From Flavobacteriales bacterium (GTDB taxonomy: Bacteria > Bacteroidota > Bacteroidia > JACJYZ01): a stretch of 37,682 nt of DNA. The notes under the pieces are model-generated. The model saw only the letters and a program-made list of their open reading frames with translations, was not told the origin of the DNA and did not search any database. Of the stretch, positions 1 through 7,376 are shown piece by piece. The DNA is taken from NCBI GenBank assembly GCA_020435415.1, contig JAGQZQ010000027.1, positions 1 to 37,682 on the forward strand, written 5' to 3'. The stretch's first letter is position 1. Each line of letters opens with the position of its first letter. The position numbers and the translations under genes are program-made.

Positions 1-546
1 CATCTTGCCATTGATTATATCGACCCGGACCGGCATAGGAAAGTATACTTCCTTCCAGGCATTCCTGATCAATGATGAGTCCATTTCTGTGTAGTCCCAG
101 AGTTCCATGCCAAAATCAAAAGAATTTTTTAAACCTACACCGTTCGTGTCAACTTCCACAAAAAAGAAGCCCTTGCCATTGTGAAGGGAATTTAAGAGAA
201 CGGATGCTATATCCCCCGTGGGGAATCTTTTTAAAACTCTGCTGTTATGAATATCCAGTTGGCATACCAGTGCATTTCCATCTTCATTAAAGGGAGATGT
301 CTTCAGCTCCGGGTAGGCATAGTAGGCGAGCTGGTGTAACCGGTTGGTATCCGTGCCAAAGCCGAGTGCATGCAGTTTTTCGATAAAGGGATATTTCAGA
401 TGGTTATCCGATTCATCTTCTTCTATGATCTCCGGTTTTGACGAACTGGAATCCATATCGTAATTCAATGGTTCAGAATTTGTGGAAGGTTCGTTCCGGC
501 AGGATATCAGGAGCATTGCCAGAAAAATGTGTTTGTGTATTGTCAT
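1..546 (-). CDS. Lipoprotein, 3' end cut by the window edge
   Basis: The reading frame is open from an ATG at 546-544 to base 1, giving 182 codons with no stop, so the C-terminus lies outside the window. The N-terminus (MTIHKHIFLAMLLISC) is a short lipoprotein signal with lipobox LISC and the lipidated Cys at residue 16. An acidic, Ser-rich linker follows (about residues 25-45), then a soluble domain rich in aromatic residues. The ATG overlaps the TGA of the upstream SMI1/KNR4 gene as ATGA, so the two are probably translationally coupled. I do not recognise the globular domain. The protein should be anchored in the inner or outer membrane, facing the periplasm or surface. The gene call is firm; the function is unknown. 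Confidence 0.8.
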   Translation of the reverse strand, partial: MTIHKHIFLAMLLISCRNEPSTNSEPLNYDMDSSSSKPEIIEEDESDNHLKYPFIEKLHALGFGTDTNRLHQLAYYAYPELKTSPFNEDGNALVCQLDIHNSRVLKRFPTGDIASVLLNSLHNGKGFFFVEVDTNGVGLKNSFDFGMELWDYTEMDSSLIRNAWKEVYFPMPVRVDIINGKM

Positions 547-992
547 TCCTTGATACCAAGTTCGTTTTGCCAATCGTATAACCCTCCGGCCTCGAAAATA
601 TTCCCTTTCAGAAACCTCTGAAGGAACTCGGAAAGAGAAGAGGTCATGGCTATTTCGGGGAAGCTTCCATTAAATATTTCATAGTTTCCGTTGGTGGTAT
701 GTCGCAGACCCCACATGTCTGAGTTGATCATGTATTCTGCGAAATAAAACCAGTTGTTACCAAAATCCCGGGAGGGTTGTCTGGTGGTGTTTATTGGAAT
801 CATATTAAACAAGTCTTCCGTGCACTCAAATCCATTGCATGTTAAGTAAAACTCCCTGAAGTCTGCTGGTAAAACGAAGTTGGTATTCTTTTCAAATTCC
901 GCAATGTCAGAAATTTCGGCAGGTGGATTTACCTCTATACCACCTGAGGAATGCCTTTGAGTAATAGCGTTGACTAGCTCCTTTATATTCAT
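543..992 (-). CDS. SMI1/KNR4 (SUKH) family protein
   Basis: 149 residues from the ATG at 992. The pattern fits the SUKH superfamily: an N-terminal helix, the segment FEKNTNFVLPADFREFYLTCNG (family hallmark LP.D...F....NG), a central stretch with W/F residues around NNWFYFAE, and a C-terminal helix with the SLSEFLQRF motif. Such proteins are often immunity partners of polymorphic toxins in bacteria, but no toxin is visible nearby, so that role is not supported here. A TTG further upstream (1031) could extend the protein by 13 residues; I prefer the ATG because the domain begins there and an AGGG lies about 10 nt upstream of it. It sits directly behind the damaged SRPBCC gene and overlaps the next lipoprotein by ATGA, so it is part of a minus-strand operon. 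Confidence 0.8.
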   Translation of the reverse strand: MNIKELVNAITQRHSSGGIEVNPPAEISDIAEFEKNTNFVLPADFREFYLTCNGFECTEDLFNMIPINTTRQPSRDFGNNWFYFAEYMINSDMWGLRHTTNGNYEIFNGSFPEIAMTSSLSEFLQRFLKGNIFEAGGLYDWQNELGIKE

Positions 993-1035
993 ACCAAAAT
1001 GGCCCTTTTGTGTTTTCTGTCCATTATTCAATTCC

Positions 1036-2001
1036 TCAGGATTGTCTTTCCGCCCGTTCTTTCTGGATGTGCAGGATGTTGTTCTGTATATCCTTCATGA
1101 TACTGTTGGCCCACCAGCTTGCATAAAAATTGAAAGTGGTGGTCAGCTTGAAGTTGCTCCACAGGTGAAGCCGGCAGGTCCTTTCGTCAAGCTTTTCGAG
1201 CTCATAGGTTCCGTTCAGAACATCAAAGTACTTGCCACCCACCACCAAATGTTCGTCCATAGTGGTCAGGGGTATTTCGTGTGGCAGCGCTTTGATCGTG
1301 AATGACATTTTCTGGTTGTCGAAGTATTCGGTCACTGTTTCATGAAATACGAGTCCATTGGTAAAGATTGCTTCGCGGTAGGCGCCGACGCCTTCATGAT
1401 TTAACTCAGCGTTTACCGGTCGCGGAAAGTTCAGCAGGTGTGTCAGCCAACCGTTGTCTTCTTCCTCACTGATTTCTCTCACCCTTGTGACGTTGTCCCA
1501 TATCTTATCAGCCGGTGCGGCAATGTCGATGTAAGTGTAAGCCTTGTATGGCGTGGTATTGGCGCCGATATAGGATTCGATGGGTGAAGCAAGAAACGGT
1601 AAAACGACCAGCACCGAAATATACAATCCGTTGTCCTTCTTTCTGAGTTTGAAATAGCCACCTATAAGTCCGCCGATGGATGCTGCAATCAGAAATATCG
1701 GCAAAATCATCACCAGGCAAGGCCAACCTTCTATCAGGTAAAGGAGGGTTATAAAAAAGAAAACCAGGATGGGTAGCTATGGTGCGAAGAATCTGTACGA
1801 TAATTTTTCCACCCTTTCAATGCTTGAGAAATACACGGTCAGTGCGCCAACGATGGAGGGCAGGAGGAACAGAAATGTTTTAGACATCATGTTAAAGACC
1901 CCGCTCCAGGTGGATTCCCCGAATACTGTCCTTAACAACAACGCATACACCGTGGGAATGGCAACGATCTTAAGCAGGGTGATGATCTTTTGTCTGGACA
2001 T
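1036..2001 (-). pseudogene. Membrane protein with SRPBCC/START-like domain, interrupted by in-frame TAG
   Basis: One reading frame runs from ATG 2001 to TGA 1036 (321 codons) but has a TAG at 1779-1777, after residue 74. The two halves fit together. Before the stop come two hydrophobic segments (about residues 8-27 and 42-58) and the sequence KLSYRFFAP. After it, LPILVFFFITLLYLIEGW continues as a third membrane helix, then a fourth (ILPIFLIAASIGGLIGGYF) and a fifth. From about residue 155 there is a soluble domain (YTYIDIAAPADKIWDNVTRV) typical of polyketide-cyclase/START-like folds. The stop therefore falls at the start of a membrane helix; a TGG Trp codon mutated to TAG would explain it. 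The downstream part could restart at GTG 1713 or ATG 1710. Whether this is a real nonsense mutation or a consensus error cannot be told from sequence alone. Confidence 0.72.
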
Positions 2002-2007
2002 AGTCGG

Positions 2008-2314
2008 TTAAGTGTTCCTTATGTTCTGTAGGGCATATTCAATTTCAGAATCCGATGAACTCCCACCTCCAATATAACCATGTGATTCCAATAGCTATTG
2101 GTGCCTGGATCGTGAAGTTTTGTCTGTGGTTTTTATTCTCCACCTCATGATCAGATCAATGGCCAACGGAATCATCGAAAAGAGGCAGATCATTATCGCT
2201 GCAAGATATCCCCAACCTTCTTCTCCGGGATCCCTTGTGAAAGCATAGATTCCTGTTCCCAGAGTCACTGCAACCGATTGATAACAGGGTTAATGTGATA
2301 AGTATATTTTTCAA
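2008..2314 (-). pseudogene. Small two-helix membrane protein, apparently frameshifted and with in-frame TAG
   Basis: Coding signal without an intact gene. The frame read from 2289 to 2008 gives VAVTLGTGIYAFTRDPGEEG, a second hydrophobic helix (WGYLAAIMICLFSMIPLAIDLI) and a basic tail ending in SRHQ. A TAG follows at 2097-2095, and the same frame then stays open for 28 more codons to a TAA 6 nt before the next gene. A plausible N-terminus (TTG at 2314, then KNILITLTLLSI) lies in another frame. Removing one base near the CC at 2274-2275 would join it to VAVTLGTG and make one continuous helix. The frameshift and the readthrough portion are inferences. A GTG start at 2268 without a frameshift is the main alternative. 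I know of no assigned function. Confidence 0.42.
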
Positions 2315-2334
2315 CTAATGTATGGTAGCCGTCT

Positions 2335-3003
2335 TTATTTCTTTTTCGATTTTATTAAACACTCGTTCAATTGGTTTTGGGTTTCTTCATCTAATTTCCA
2401 TCGGTTGTATCCTCTTTTTCCTTGTCCGAGGCGCCGGAAGTGATTGCCATTTAATTTGAATGGGAGGGATTTGTGAAATTTGTAAATCAATTCATAGCAT
2501 CTGTCATCATTAATCGGATATGGAATAATGAGGTTCAACATAACAAAAAGTCTTCCCTGTTGGATGGAGCACATGATATGTCCATTCGGGTCGGGGCTTT
2601 TTCCGTAGTGGTAAAAGGAGCTTATCCAATATTTATGCAAGGGTAGAAAGTCATTATTCTTCAATGTCTCTGTGTAGGCCAGGAAGTCAAGAATGTTTAT
2701 ATTCTCGCATCTCCACGAAAAATAATTATTCATATGTGCAAATCCGGGGTTGTCCCATTTTCCCTTTAGAGGACCTAAATATTCGGTTAATTTCTCACGT
2801 GTCCTGTGGGCAATTTCCAATTCGTGATCCTTATCATAATACAATACCAGCTCCAGTCTATTGTCAGACGTTGCATTAAAACAGTCGACAAAACTGTCAA
2901 TGACTTTCTGGGTTGCTCGCCTCACATTATTGTCCCTGACCGTATGTCCGTGGGAATTTGATTTGGGAGGGCAGTACGTAAAATATGACAAGTTGGGATC
3001 CAT
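2335..3003 (-). CDS. Hypothetical protein, 222 aa
   Basis: I do not recognise this protein. The frame ends in TAA at 2335 and is open upstream to 3111, but the first 36 codons would overlap the end of the cupin gene out of frame. The ATG at 3003, 20 nt after the cupin stop, is the better start. The product is soluble with no signal peptide or membrane helix. It is rich in aromatic residues, His and Asn, with a conserved-looking centre (YFSWRCENINILDFLAYTE; SSFYHYGKSPDPNGHIMCSI) and a basic C-terminus (RRLGQGKRGYNRWKLDEETQ, ending KSKKK). Codon usage and length argue for a real gene. It follows the cupin gene on the same strand and may be co-transcribed with it. Confidence 0.62.
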   Translation of the reverse strand: MDPNLSYFTYCPPKSNSHGHTVRDNNVRRATQKVIDSFVDCFNATSDNRLELVLYYDKDHELEIAHRTREKLTEYLGPLKGKWDNPGFAHMNNYFSWRCENINILDFLAYTETLKNNDFLPLHKYWISSFYHYGKSPDPNGHIMCSIQQGRLFVMLNLIIPYPINDDRCYELIYKFHKSLPFKLNGNHFRRLGQGKRGYNRWKLDEETQNQLNECLIKSKKK

Positions 3004-3022
3004 GAGTTGGCAACTATTGTTC

Positions 3023-3481
3023 TCAGTGCAAAGGTGGCCCGACAATCTCGATGTTATGTCGGGATGATTGCGAGGAAAGTTCTGCTTTGAATTCTTCCGT
3101 TGGTGGCCCATGACGCTCTGGGAGGGAATCCATTTCAGCAGGTCGTGAAACCGCCTTCACAAAATTTTCGAAGTCGTGCCCGGTGGTCATGGTCAGCCAT
3201 TTGCCGCCGCTTGTGGATTCAACCCTGTAAGCGTGAGGGATTCCTTTGGGGGCCAATATGGTTTCTCCGGCCTGAAGTTGGTGTTCATCACCGCCGATGA
3301 CAAACCGGAATACCCCTTCAAGTACCACGAAGATTTCGTCTTCGGTGTGGTGGATGTGAAGGGGAGGGGAATCACCGTGGGGTGCATGATGTTCCAGTAC
3401 CGATATATGATCTGCGTTGTCATCACCGGATATCCGGATTTTTACAAGCGTATTCAGGAACCAAAAGCCATGTGTTTTCAT
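3023..3481 (-). CDS. Cupin domain-containing protein
   Basis: 152 residues from ATG 3481. A single conserved-barrel cupin_2 domain: motif 1 is visible as HIHHTEDEIFVVLEG (metal-ligand pattern HxH...E......G, about residues 42-56), and motif 2 as GETILAPKGIPHAYRV with its His. The C-terminal 50 residues form a helical extension. Such proteins include isomerases, dioxygenases and sugar-binding regulators, so the substrate cannot be named. No signal peptide is seen; the protein should be cytosolic. A TTG at 3508 would add nine His/Pro-rich residues of no obvious meaning, so I chose the ATG. It lies 66 nt downstream of the DHFR-like gene on the same strand. Confidence 0.85.
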   Translation of the reverse strand: MKTHGFWFLNTLVKIRISGDDNADHISVLEHHAPHGDSPPLHIHHTEDEIFVVLEGVFRFVIGGDEHQLQAGETILAPKGIPHAYRVESTSGGKWLTMTTGHDFENFVKAVSRPAEMDSLPERHGPPTEEFKAELSSQSSRHNIEIVGPPLH

Positions 3482-3547
3482 AGGATGTGGGTGGTGTGAT
3501 GATTTCAATGTTGGATTGTAGCAGAGGGACTGATATGGGATTCGAAG

Positions 3548-4123
3548 TTATAACTTGTCTACCGTATAATTCAACTCCGTAACCCCGCAGGCAAATTGTC
3601 GGGTGGATAGTAGATTGAGTTTTATTTTCTCTTTGATATTTGTGAACAATGGGATGCCTTGTCCAAGAATGATGGGGTTTACAAACAGCCAGTATCCGTC
3701 AATCAGGCTTTGTTGAATGAGGGAATGTGTGGCGGTGGGGCTACCGAAAAGCAGGATGTCTTCATTCCCGCCGGATTGTTTTATTTCATTGATGCTGTCC
3801 GCCAGGTTGTGGTTGATGATGGTAGTGTTAGACAAACCGGCGTCCTTCATTGTTGTGGACAAAACAATTTTGTGGGCGCCGGCATACCACTTTGAATGCT
3901 CAATGTCGTGTTTGGTGGCATTGGGTTGATCCGCTGCGGTGGGCCAATAGCTCTCCATCATCTGGTAAGTGACCCTGCCGTACAATGCGGCGTCCCCTTG
4001 GCTGATGCGCTTACCAACATGATCAAAGATGTCCTGATCAACCTTGATCCAGTCCATTTCACCGTTTGGTCCGGCCACAAAGCCGTCGAGCGATAGGTGC
4101 ATGAATGAAATGATTTTTCTCAT
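3548..4123 (-). CDS. Dihydrofolate reductase family protein (RibD C-terminal domain)
   Basis: 191 residues from ATG 4123. The start MRKIISFMHLSLDGFVAGPNGEMDW is the typical opening of the RibD-C/DHFR-like family. It is followed by DAALYGRVTYQMMESYWP (NADPH-binding G-R-x-T-Y region, about residues 45-60), KIVLSTT, and EDILLFGSPTATHSLIQQSLID near residue 130, which is the second nucleotide-binding segment. The family uses NAD(P)H, but many members have no known substrate and are not housekeeping DHFR. Length is normal for the group. A start 13 codons upstream is possible but less likely because the family begins at this methionine. It is the first gene of a minus-strand run that continues with the cupin. 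Confidence 0.88.
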   Translation of the reverse strand: MRKIISFMHLSLDGFVAGPNGEMDWIKVDQDIFDHVGKRISQGDAALYGRVTYQMMESYWPTAADQPNATKHDIEHSKWYAGAHKIVLSTTMKDAGLSNTTIINHNLADSINEIKQSGGNEDILLFGSPTATHSLIQQSLIDGYWLFVNPIILGQGIPLFTNIKEKIKLNLLSTRQFACGVTELNYTVDKL

Positions 4124-4325
4124 AGGGTTTTGTTTTTTGAATATGGTCCTGTAGGACAACAACGCGTCATTGTTTTTACACTTTATGATCTGATTCCATC
4201 ATCACATACAAAGTACGTTTTATTTATTTTTTGCCGAATGCTTTAGAATAGTTGATGGCAAAAAAAGCATTGAGCGGCTGACTCCACTTTTATTTTTATT
4301 TTGGCTTGTCCAAAATCCCGCACTG

Positions 4326-5588
4326 ATGAGAAAAACACAGGCATCTTTCATACTATCCGCATTGTTGGCGACCATGACATGGATTCAGGCATCCGGTCAA
4401 TGTACCCCGGGTTTCAGCTTTACGGCGTCGAACCTTCAGGTATCCTTTACCGATACCTCTTCGGGAGTACCGACCAGCTGGTTCTGGGACTTCGGTGATG
4501 GCAACAGCAGCACGCAGCAAAACCCGACACATACATACGCAGCAGCCGGTAGTTATACCACCTGCTTAACGGTGACAGACAGTTGTGGTACGGATTCGGT
4601 ATGCCATACCACGACGGTGGCGTGCCCTATGCCTGACCCAGGTTTTAGTTTCACCGCAACGAACCTTCAGGTGTCTTATACGGATACGTCTTCGGGAGTG
4701 CCTACGAGCTGGCTTTGGGATTTTGGTGATGGCAACATTAGCACCCAACAAAATCCAACGCATACTTTTTCAGCCCCTGGCAGTTATACCACCTGTCTAA
4801 CGGTGACCAACAGTTGCGGTACGGACTCTGTGTGTCATACTACCACGGTGGCATGCCCTGTGCCTGATCCGGGTTTTAGTTTCACCGCAACGAACCTACA
4901 GGTTTCATATACCGATACTTCTGCAGGCGCACCCACAAGCTGGTTCTGGGATTTTGGTGACGGCAACATCAGCACGCAACAAAACCCGACGCACACTTTT
5001 TCAGCCCCTGGCAGTTATACCACCTGCCTGACAGTGACCAACAGTTGCGGTACGGATTCCGTTTGCCACAACATCAGGATATGTGAAGTCCTGGTAGCAG
5101 GGTTCAACATCAATCAGACGGACACGACGGTCATGTTTACGGATACCTCTTCGGGTTCACCGGTCAGCTGGCTCTGGGACTTCGGCGATGGCAATACCAG
5201 CACGCAGCAAAATCCGTCGCACGTCTATGCCGCCAATGGTACCTACCTGGTATGCCTTACGGTAACGGATAACTGTGTCTCCGACTCCTCCTGTGCCAAT
5301 GTGGTGATCCAAACCACATCTACCGGTATGGTGCCGGCACAGCCCATGTTCTCCATATACCCCAATCCGGGTCATGGCCGGTTCACATTGCGACTACACA
5401 ACGCAGATCCGCAAGACTACACACTTGAGGTGTATGACCTGCAAGGCAAAAGGTTGTTTACCAAAAGTGTTTATCGGGCCAACGGGGAAATCTCTTTGTC
5501 ACCGGACCTGGCCCCGGGCCTGTACCGCCTGTCGGTCATTGCCGCAGATGGGAATGCAGGGAATGTGGCATTGGTGATTGTGGAGTAA
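4326..5588 (+). CDS. PKD-repeat secreted protein with T9SS type A sorting domain
   Basis: 420 residues. A signal peptide covers about residues 1-24. Four PKD domains follow, starting near residues 28, 105, 182 and 259, each with the PKD hallmark WxWDFGDGNxSTQQNPxHxY. Domains 1-3 are nearly identical, with a 77-residue period. Each repeat carries paired Cys residues (TTCLTVT.SCGTDSVC) that probably form disulphides. From about residue 345 comes a T9SS type A domain (IYPNPGHGRFTL ... GLYRLSVI ... VALVIVE) that directs export through the type IX system and attachment to the cell surface. There is no catalytic domain, so it is likely a surface stalk or adhesin. It stands alone between a minus-strand gene and REP sequences. 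Confidence 0.9.
   Translation: MRKTQASFILSALLATMTWIQASGQCTPGFSFTASNLQVSFTDTSSGVPTSWFWDFGDGNSSTQQNPTHTYAAAGSYTTCLTVTDSCGTDSVCHTTTVACPMPDPGFSFTATNLQVSYTDTSSGVPTSWLWDFGDGNISTQQNPTHTFSAPGSYTTCLTVTNSCGTDSVCHTTTVACPVPDPGFSFTATNLQVSYTDTSAGAPTSWFWDFGDGNISTQQNPTHTFSAPGSYTTCLTVTNSCGTDSVCHNIRICEVLVAGFNINQTDTTVMFTDTSSGSPVSWLWDFGDGNTSTQQNPSHVYAANGTYLVCLTVTDNCVSDSSCANVVIQTTSTGMVPAQPMFSIYPNPGHGRFTLRLHNADPQDYTLEVYDLQGKRLFTKSVYRANGEISLSPDLAPGLYRLSVIAADGNAGNVALVIVE
4407..5099 (+). repeat. Three tandem 231-bp coding repeats (PKD domains 1-3)
   Basis: Units start at 4407, 4638 and 4869. They are 77 codons long and highly similar in DNA as well as protein; units 2 and 3 are the closest pair (for example the shared stretch encoding STQQNPTHTFSAPGSYTTCL). 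A fourth, diverged PKD unit follows. The pattern suggests recent unequal recombination. Such arrays change copy number easily and collapse in short-read assembly. Confidence 0.85.
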
Positions 5589-5633
5589 GGGAAGAGTGCT
5601 GGCCGGAGCTTTTTGAAAAGCCCCCTTAGGTGG

Positions 5634-5656
5634 CACGGATTGCAAATCCGCGCTAG
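5634..5656. repeat. Solo REP-like palindromic repeat
   Basis: CACGGATTGCAAATCCGCG followed by CTAG. This matches the right-hand 23-bp terminus of the two 132-bp elements at 6330 and 7377 with a single change (CTAG instead of CCAG), and is followed by the same CACGG. The core GCGGATTTGCAATCCG-type palindrome is characteristic of REP sequences mobilised by RAYT/Y1 transposases. No transposase is present in the window. Confidence 0.7.
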
Positions 5657-5674
5657 CACGGAGCCAAGGGTTGG

Positions 5675-6271
5675 TCAAAGAGCCTTAATCGCTCTATTCT
5701 TATTATTTTCTGTTTCACCTTCATTAGGACCGAATCCATTTTCATTAAATCCATTGACAAATAGTTTTCCTATTTCGTCTTTATATAAATATGATATTTG
5801 GAAAAGTACTATTAACGTTTTGTGTCGTTTCTCAGATTCGATCTTTGCCTCAAAATACAGGTCATTTGTTCGAACGCCATGATAAACAACTTTTCTTAAT
5901 TCATAGTCAGTAGCAATTCTAGAATATTCAGTGCTGTCTGCAAATATCCTATGCTTCAATATGGTCAGGCCAAGTGAATCGATGTTAATGGTCTTGTTAA
6001 ATATTGTATCGGTTTTCTTTGTTAGCAGAATGTTGGATTCATACTTATTAAGAACCGAGTCTACATCAGGTGTAATCCTCATGAAATACTTTTCATTATA
6101 CATTGATAAGTCGTGCTCATAAATTGTAAAGTCTCCCATTACTTCTGATTTGGTTTCTGAAGTCAAGGAATCATTTTTCGGTTGGTAGTCACCAGCGGTT
6201 GTTGATTGGTTAGTTTGATTGCAACCAACACAACCAATCATAAGTGTGATTAGTATATTTATCTGCTTCAT
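5675..6271 (-). CDS. Hypothetical lipoprotein
   Basis: 198 residues. The start MKQINILITLMIGCVGCNQ is a lipoprotein signal; lipidation could be at Cys14 (LMIGC) or Cys17. A Ser/Thr/Asn-rich linker runs to about residue 45, followed by a globular domain with ITPDVDSVLNKYESN, ILKHRIFADSTEYSRIATDY and a last stretch FVNGFNENGFGPNEGE. I do not recognise the fold. The DNA is clearly more AT-rich than recJ or the PKD gene, and the stop codon lies only 18 nt from a REP palindrome, so the gene is probably accessory and acquired. Start and stop are unambiguous. Confidence 0.72.
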   Translation of the reverse strand: MKQINILITLMIGCVGCNQTNQSTTAGDYQPKNDSLTSETKSEVMGDFTIYEHDLSMYNEKYFMRITPDVDSVLNKYESNILLTKKTDTIFNKTINIDSLGLTILKHRIFADSTEYSRIATDYELRKVVYHGVRTNDLYFEAKIESEKRHKTLIVLFQISYLYKDEIGKLFVNGFNENGFGPNEGETENNKNRAIKAL

Positions 6272-6329
6272 AATGTTTTTTGTACCTGCATATGCATAGA
6301 TAGTTTTTGATAGAAAGCATGACCCTTAG

Positions 6330-6461
6330 CTGGCGCGGATTTGCAATCCGTGATTTTAATAAAGAGCCAAATATACGGCGCTTACATCTAACACTCAAGA
6401 TTACTGATTAGGCGCATTATTGCATAATTAAATTCCTGCACGGATTGCAAATCCGCGCCAG
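6330..6461. repeat. 132-bp MITE-like element, copy A (paired REPs)
   Basis: Bounded by perfect 23-bp terminal inverted repeats: 6330-6352 begins CTGGCGCGGATTTGCAATCC and 6439-6461 is its exact reverse complement. The interior (AATAAAGAGCCAAATATACG ... GATTACTGATTAGGCGCATT) is non-coding. Copy B at 7377-7508 has exactly the same length and only a handful of differences. It resembles a BIME/MITE, meaning two REP palindromes in opposite orientation moved in trans by a transposase encoded elsewhere. Confidence 0.85.
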
Positions 6462-6679
6462 CACGGAGGGCACTAAGAAAAACTACGAAAGAGATTCAGC
6501 GATATGCTGTGAATCAGTTGAAGATGAACTATGAGATACAGGATTTCACTATGCGAGCAATATATCAATTTAGTAGTTCTAAGTTGAAAGGGTTTCTCAA
6601 ATCTATGACTATTCAATTCATGCCATCAAAGACAGAAACGGGTGTAAAGCCAAAAGGATACCTCAGACATTCTCCATAA
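6428..6679 (+). pseudogene. C-terminal remnant of an unidentified gene next to MITE copy A
   Basis: The frame is open from 6428 to TAA 6677-6679. Outside the repeat it reads like real protein: RKTTKEIQRYAVNQLKMNYE, IQDFTMRAIYQFSSSKLKGF, then LKSMTIQFMPSKTETG. Its upstream part runs straight into the right end of the MITE (6439-6461), so any original 5' part is missing. The first ATG after the repeat is at 6524, leaving a peptide of about 51 residues. It may be a short gene, but a fragment truncated by element insertion or rearrangement fits better. Family unknown. Confidence 0.4.
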
Positions 6680-6690
6680 ATTAGTATACT

Positions 6691-7308
6691 ATGATTATAA
6701 GAGATTATACAAATGTAAAAATACAGGAGACGGACCGCTTTATACGATTAGTCTCTGGTATAGGAAGTAGAGTAGCTAAGCTTTTTTTGGTATTCTTTCT
6801 TCTAATAATGGGTGCATTGTTGCACTTTATGCTCAATAATGGAGGAGTGATTAATAGACTCCTGGAAATCGGGGATATAATATGTATTATAGGTTTGCTT
6901 GTAGTTGCATGCTGGATAATGATGGTAAGGGGACGTGAATTTTTAGTATACCCTAATGGTCAAATAGAAGTGACTATTGTAAATTTCTGGAAAAAAAGAT
7001 ATACGTTAGGACCAGATAGAAAGTTAAGACTTATAGAAAGGACTATAATAACCGGCGGGGAATATTCTATACACTTCGATATCGTTACAGTTGCAAATGA
7101 CTCTAAAACTTTTTTGGTAAAGATTGGATCATTTTCATATAAACCCCAGAATATTAATAATGTAGAGAAAAGTGAATTGAAAAGGTTAGCGGAAAAACCG
7201 CTGAGCATTAAGTCTACCTTGGAACGTTTTACAGGTAAAATAGAGCATGAAAAGAAGAAATCGAAAGGATTTCAGGGAGATGATAATGTCTGGTTTCTTG
7301 ATTATTGA
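6691..7308 (+). CDS. Hypothetical membrane protein with two N-terminal helices
   Basis: 205 residues from ATG 6691. Two membrane segments are clear: about 29-47 (AKLFLVFFLLIMGALLHFML) and 60-80 (IGDIICIIGLLVVACWIMM). They are followed by a soluble domain opening with RGREFLVYPNGQIEV, a layout seen in PH-like bacterial membrane proteins; that similarity is weak and by eye only. The C-terminus is charged and Lys-rich. The gene is markedly AT-rich (ATA, AGA and TTA codons frequent) and lies between two copies of the same 132-bp mobile repeat, which suggests horizontal acquisition. No partner gene is evident. Confidence 0.68.
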   Translation: MIIRDYTNVKIQETDRFIRLVSGIGSRVAKLFLVFFLLIMGALLHFMLNNGGVINRLLEIGDIICIIGLLVVACWIMMVRGREFLVYPNGQIEVTIVNFWKKRYTLGPDRKLRLIERTIITGGEYSIHFDIVTVANDSKTFLVKIGSFSYKPQNINNVEKSELKRLAEKPLSIKSTLERFTGKIEHEKKKSKGFQGDDNVWFLDY

Positions 7309-7376
7309 TGTTAAACCATCCAAATGAAAAACATTTTTGCCACTCGAACTATCGTGATTACACTAGCGACGCCATG

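Noticed and set aside
2183-2314. Alternative 43-codon frame starting at TTG 2314 with a lipobox-like LSIGC, i.e. a tiny lipoprotein
   Set aside because: After the lipobox the frame gives an unconvincing basic/mixed peptide, while the other frame carries two good membrane helices over the same DNA. Not fully excluded.
3004-3111. N-terminal extension of the 222-aa hypothetical protein
   Set aside because: The 36 extra codons overlap the cupin C-terminus in another frame and do not look like protein; a normal ATG follows the cupin stop.
5609-5622. Terminator after the PKD gene (GCTTTTTGAAAAGC)
   Set aside because: Stem of about 5 AT-rich pairs with no following T-tract; too weak to call.
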